Below, in pieces: positions 61,256 to 64,000 of a DNA stretch of 64,000 nt (positions are counted from its first letter, which is position 1; each line of letters begins with the position of its first letter). The notes under the pieces are model-generated. The model made no database searches and had not been told where the DNA came from. It saw nothing but the letters and a program-made list of their open reading frames with translations. The position numbers and the translations under genes were made by a program. Origin of the DNA: Zygnema cylindricum (lineage: Eukaryota > Streptophyta > Zygnematophyceae > Zygnematales > Zygnemataceae); contig JBBHKE010000791.1 of the NCBI GenBank assembly GCA_037447655.1, positions 1 through 64,000 on the forward strand. The letters are read 5' to 3'.

Positions 61256-62575
61256 GTGCATGAGCGCTATATCGGAAGAGATATTGGAATCATCGCGATA
61301 AAAAATACATCGATACAAAACTCTTAGGGTACGTCCCCATGTATTAAAGTATCTACTTTTCTCTGTCTTTTTGCCCTAAAATTCAGGGAACTTTGACAAA
61401 AACTTTAGCCGTACGAGAAAATCATTTTTATCGAAGTAGAGTGAACGTCAATTCATACATTGGAGGTACGGCGTGTTTGTTGTCATGTGAACGCATTTAG
61501 GCATTTTCCCCTTTTCGACCCTCGGGCAAGAGAATCTAGCCCATAAAAAAACTTCATCCAAAATCACCTCGAGGGGGTGATTTTAGTTCAAGTACCGCCC
61601 AAACAGCGAATGAAAAATTACCCACGCACGCGCCACAAGAGTGTGAAAATTTTAGGACGAGGGAGAGTCCTCGCTATTTTTCTCCGTGCCCGTCACGCGC
61701 ATGTACGGAAAAAAATCTGCAGGTGTCTCGGCCCTCCACTTTCATTCATGGGGTCCTTTGCAAAATTTTGCGCTGTCGTCGCCTCTCCCCTCTCCCTCTC
61801 ACACCATCGCTTTTATCTCACACTTTTTAGAATGAGAGGCGTCAATATTGGTATAAAATGAAAGATACTTTAAAAATATTATTTTTGACAATTTTTAGGT
61901 TTTTTTTTAATGGCAAGTCGAGCGAGAAAAGTAGAAAAAACGAAATCGGAAAACCATGGCAGAAAGTTATTGAGCCAGTGACGTCGACGTTGTCACAAGT
62001 GAGCGTGACGTCACAATATCACCAATTCACAAAAATCTAGACGTCTACCACTGTCGCTGTTTTTGTTGGCGTCACTAATCGTCGGAAGTTTCGTAGTCGT
62101 CTTCAATCGTCACAAGTTGTACCTACGTCTACAACCGTCACATATCAAAGTTCCGATTTCATTTTCGCACATAGGGACGCTCTTCAAAGTAGTACGGAAA
62201 ATCCTTACTACAGTCCAAAACACTTTATCAAAGTACCGATAACACGGGGACGTACCCTTAATCGTGGCGATTGATATGGTTGGCAATGATGACAAAATGT
62301 ACCAGAGGCCTGTACGGAAGCACTATCGTCTTCAATCAAATAAACAGGTAATTACATTAAAAATTGCCGCCCACGTTAGTCTTCCAATCGTTGCCTTTTT
62401 GTCAGAGAAATGCCGTCTTATTTGTTCTTTTGTCAGAGAAACAACATTTGGTAGTTCAAGATACGCTTGCCGTACAAGGAAACGGCGGAAAAGGCGGAAA
62501 GACCGCACGTGCTGAAGCAGCAGTGGGGCGCAGCCACCGCCGCCTAAAAGGCGTAAAACCGACTGCTCCTTCGAC

Positions 62576-62795
62576 TACACCGTGTATCGCTATTAGTGTT
62601 AGCATTTTTTTTGACACTTAAACCTTTTTTCTCCGTGCACACTTCTGCGATTTTCAGCTTGAGACCGCCAATCGGAAGCTGAGAATCTTACCTTTCAATA
62701 GAATCCGTCAGATCCACAATCCGACACATGTGTACGGAGAAAAGAGGTTTTAAGTGGCGAAAAATTATTAACACTAATAGCGATTCACGGTGTAC
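62576..62795. mobile_element. Foldback MITE, copy C (220 bp)
   Basis: Same arms as copy B: TACACCGTGTATCGCTATTA at the left, and the complement of TACACCGTGAATCGCTATTA at the right, with CACTTAAA and TTTTCTCCGTGCACA inside. TA flanks both ends. It lies 1.3 kb from copy B, in the same gene-poor stretch. Confidence 0.88.
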
Positions 62796-63055
62796 TATAG
62801 GTCTGTACTCTGTAGCTGTCTTCACGCGTGCGAAGTGCCGATACGCATTAAAACTGAATGTTTCGATACACGTGTATCCAGCCAATCGAAGGCGGCGAAA
62901 AAAATCTTTCCTTTCGATCTTTTTTTTAGGGTTTTAAAAATTGCTTTGCAGCGCTGGAGGCGCAGTCAAACCCTTACATCGATCTGAAAAACATATCTTC
63001 TTGAACTAAAACCGCCACGTGGCTCTTGTTAAAATACTTCCGAATCCTATCGAGG

Positions 63056-63098
63056 CGGCGACTGGTTATCCATGGCTGGCGACTGGTTATCCATGGCT
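63056..63098. repeat. Tandem 21-bp duplication spanning the candidate start codon
   Basis: GGCGACTGGTTATCCATGGC occurs twice in direct succession. Each copy carries an ATG in CCATGGC context, so the downstream gene has duplicated potential start sites. Confidence 0.85.
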
Positions 63099-63613
63099 GC
63101 CGCCATGATCTTCGCGACAGTGCTGGTCCTGGCGTGCCACGTGGCATTCGTAATGGGATACTACAACCCTTTCCAAACCATGTGGGAGCCTGACAGTAGG
63201 CTTTCCCCCTCCTCCACCCTTCCTTTTCCCCCTTCTTGGCCTGCGGTCCTTGTATTCACACGTGCGTAACATGAACCTGATTGGCTCCTCTGCCTTATGT
63301 CCGTATGGCCGCTGCAGGGCTGGCTCTGGCGGCGGTGATCGCGGCCTTCGAGGCGGGAGGCGCCTTTTCCTTGGCGAGCTGCGAGGAAGGCTACTACTCC
63401 TGCGACGATTCCGGGCGCGTGATTTCTATGTGTGACTATCCCTGCGTGCACTCTCCTTGCGTGCACTCTCTCTACCGTGATAAATCCGCTGTGAATATCG
63501 CACTGAATACCGCACTAAATTTCGCACTAAATTTCGCATTAAATTCCGCACTAAATTTCGCATTGAGATTCGCACTAAATTTCGCACTGAATTTTGCACC
63601 AATATATGATTGA
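63072..63613 (+). CDS. Hypothetical small membrane or secreted protein, two exons
   Basis: I do not recognise this gene. Exons 63072-63195 (donor ACA|GTAGGC) and 63318-63613 (acceptor GCTGCAG) join in phase to 139 residues. The N-terminus MAAAMIFATVLVLACHVAFV is a plausible signal peptide or membrane anchor. A second hydrophobic stretch, LALAAVIAAFEAGGAFSLA, follows, then a Cys-containing segment (SCEEGYYSCDDSG). The C-terminus is a tetrapeptide repeat (ALNF, ALNT, ALNS) encoded by a 12-mer array. A G-box-like CCACGTGG lies about 55 bp upstream. The local GC content is higher than in the flanks. The repeat tail could equally be noncoding sequence that happens to stay open. Confidence 0.35.
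63500..63602 (+). repeat. 12-bp minisatellite (GCACTAAATTTC)n
   Basis: Eight to nine tandem copies of GCACTAAATTTC with variants GCATTAAATTCC and GCACTGAATTTT. The period is a multiple of three and the array is open in the frame of the hypothetical gene. Confidence 0.92.
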
Positions 63614-63616
63614 TAG

Positions 63617-64000
63617 ACTGTGTGCACTCCCTGCTGCGATGCGCTTTTAGAGCGATGCTTGGGGACGGTGGCGAGGCTGGAGGGGGGAGGAGGAGAAGGA
63701 GAAGGGTGGGGAGGAGGAGGGGGGGTGTTGGAGGAGGGAGGAAGGGACGGGGGAGAAAAGAAGCAAGGACTCTATCCACGACCAATGGGAGCAATGGGAT
63801 CCAGATGTGTCTCTTGTAAAAATGAAAGGGGGAAGGGAGCAGGGGAATAAGGAATCTCGGTCAATAAAAGAAGGGTGCAGATATTTATATGGGTAACTAG
63901 GAAAAGAAGAGGTAAGTGGGGAGGGAGGGAGAATGAGGGCGAGGAAGTGGAGGGCGAAGGAGCTTGTTTTGAGAAAGAGGGGGAAGGGAGGAAGTGGGAG
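63617..64000. other. Purine-rich right edge
   Basis: From about 63680 the plus strand is dominated by GGAGG, GGGAGGAAGG and GAGAAGG words, the strand-reversed equivalent of the polypyrimidine repeats elsewhere in the window. No gene is seen. Confidence 0.75.

Larger units (their letters stand above)
58153..63071. other. Gene-poor, repeat-rich stretch
   Basis: AT-rich sequence with no exon I can assign. It holds a GTGGAGAGAGTGT-type purine minisatellite (58640-58825), a repeat arm GGGTGAAGTTYCATT in two orientations (59850 and 60570), a small hairpin (60528-60561) and two foldback MITEs. Short open frames are present but have no family resemblance. Confidence 0.65.

Noticed and set aside
1-64000. 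tRNA, rRNA or snRNA genes
   Set aside because: I saw no cloverleaf with the T-loop GGTTCGA box or other recognisable RNA gene signal. A covariance-model scan would be needed to exclude small ones.

Overview
This is a stretch of eukaryotic nuclear DNA from a green plant lineage. The genes are split by many GT-AG introns, and the two largest are plant-type callose synthases (GT48) of the two architectural classes known from land plants. They are accompanied by a pair of plant-style PPR-SMR organelle RNA proteins. The DNA is AT-rich, full of simple polypyrimidine repeats and short inverted-repeat transposons. I read it as a streptophyte (charophyte-grade alga or early-diverging land plant). A Chara-like alga would fit, but that is a guess and not something the sequence proves.

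Layout. 159-1098 (+): last two exons of a fucosyltransferase-like gene that begins left of the window. 3917-28274 (-): a complete callose synthase of the GSL8/GSL10 (CALS9/10) type. I can trace 51 exons whose phases all join, giving 5769 coding nt or 1922 residues. Its intron between residues FEWQK and VVQDF carries a 1.2 kb (TCCC)n tract. 28275-30519: 2.2 kb gap between the two start codons, with a 305-bp hAT-like MITE that has a perfect 8-bp target duplication. 30520-44436 (+): a second callose synthase, of the GSL1/GSL5 (CALS11/12) type, with 24 exons in phase (1308 residues). Its 5' introns match those of its neighbour, but ten consecutive introns are missing in a 1434-nt exon, and no exons for the C-terminal third can be found. 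45998-48910 (-) and 51834-54153 (+): two divergently transcribed PPR-SMR paralogues sharing one intron of the same phase. The minus copy has gained two in-frame low-complexity tracts and lost the SMR TGWG motif. Between them lie a telomere-like 16-mer array, an ACGT-rich stretch and a possible LINE 3' fragment. 57342-58152 (-): a decayed third PPR-SMR copy. 58153-63071: gene-poor repeats with two copies of a TA-flanked foldback MITE (a third copy is at 2174-2388). 63072-63613 (+): a small, unrecognised two-exon gene candidate.

Roles. The callose synthases would extend beta-1,3-glucan from UDP-glucose at the plasma membrane; in land plants the GSL8/10 class is tied to cytokinesis and plasmodesmata and the GSL1/5 class to wound, pollen and papilla callose. 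The PPR-SMR proteins would act on RNA in plastids or mitochondria. No functional link between the two pairs is visible. What they share is a local pattern: two head-to-head paralogue pairs within 50 kb.
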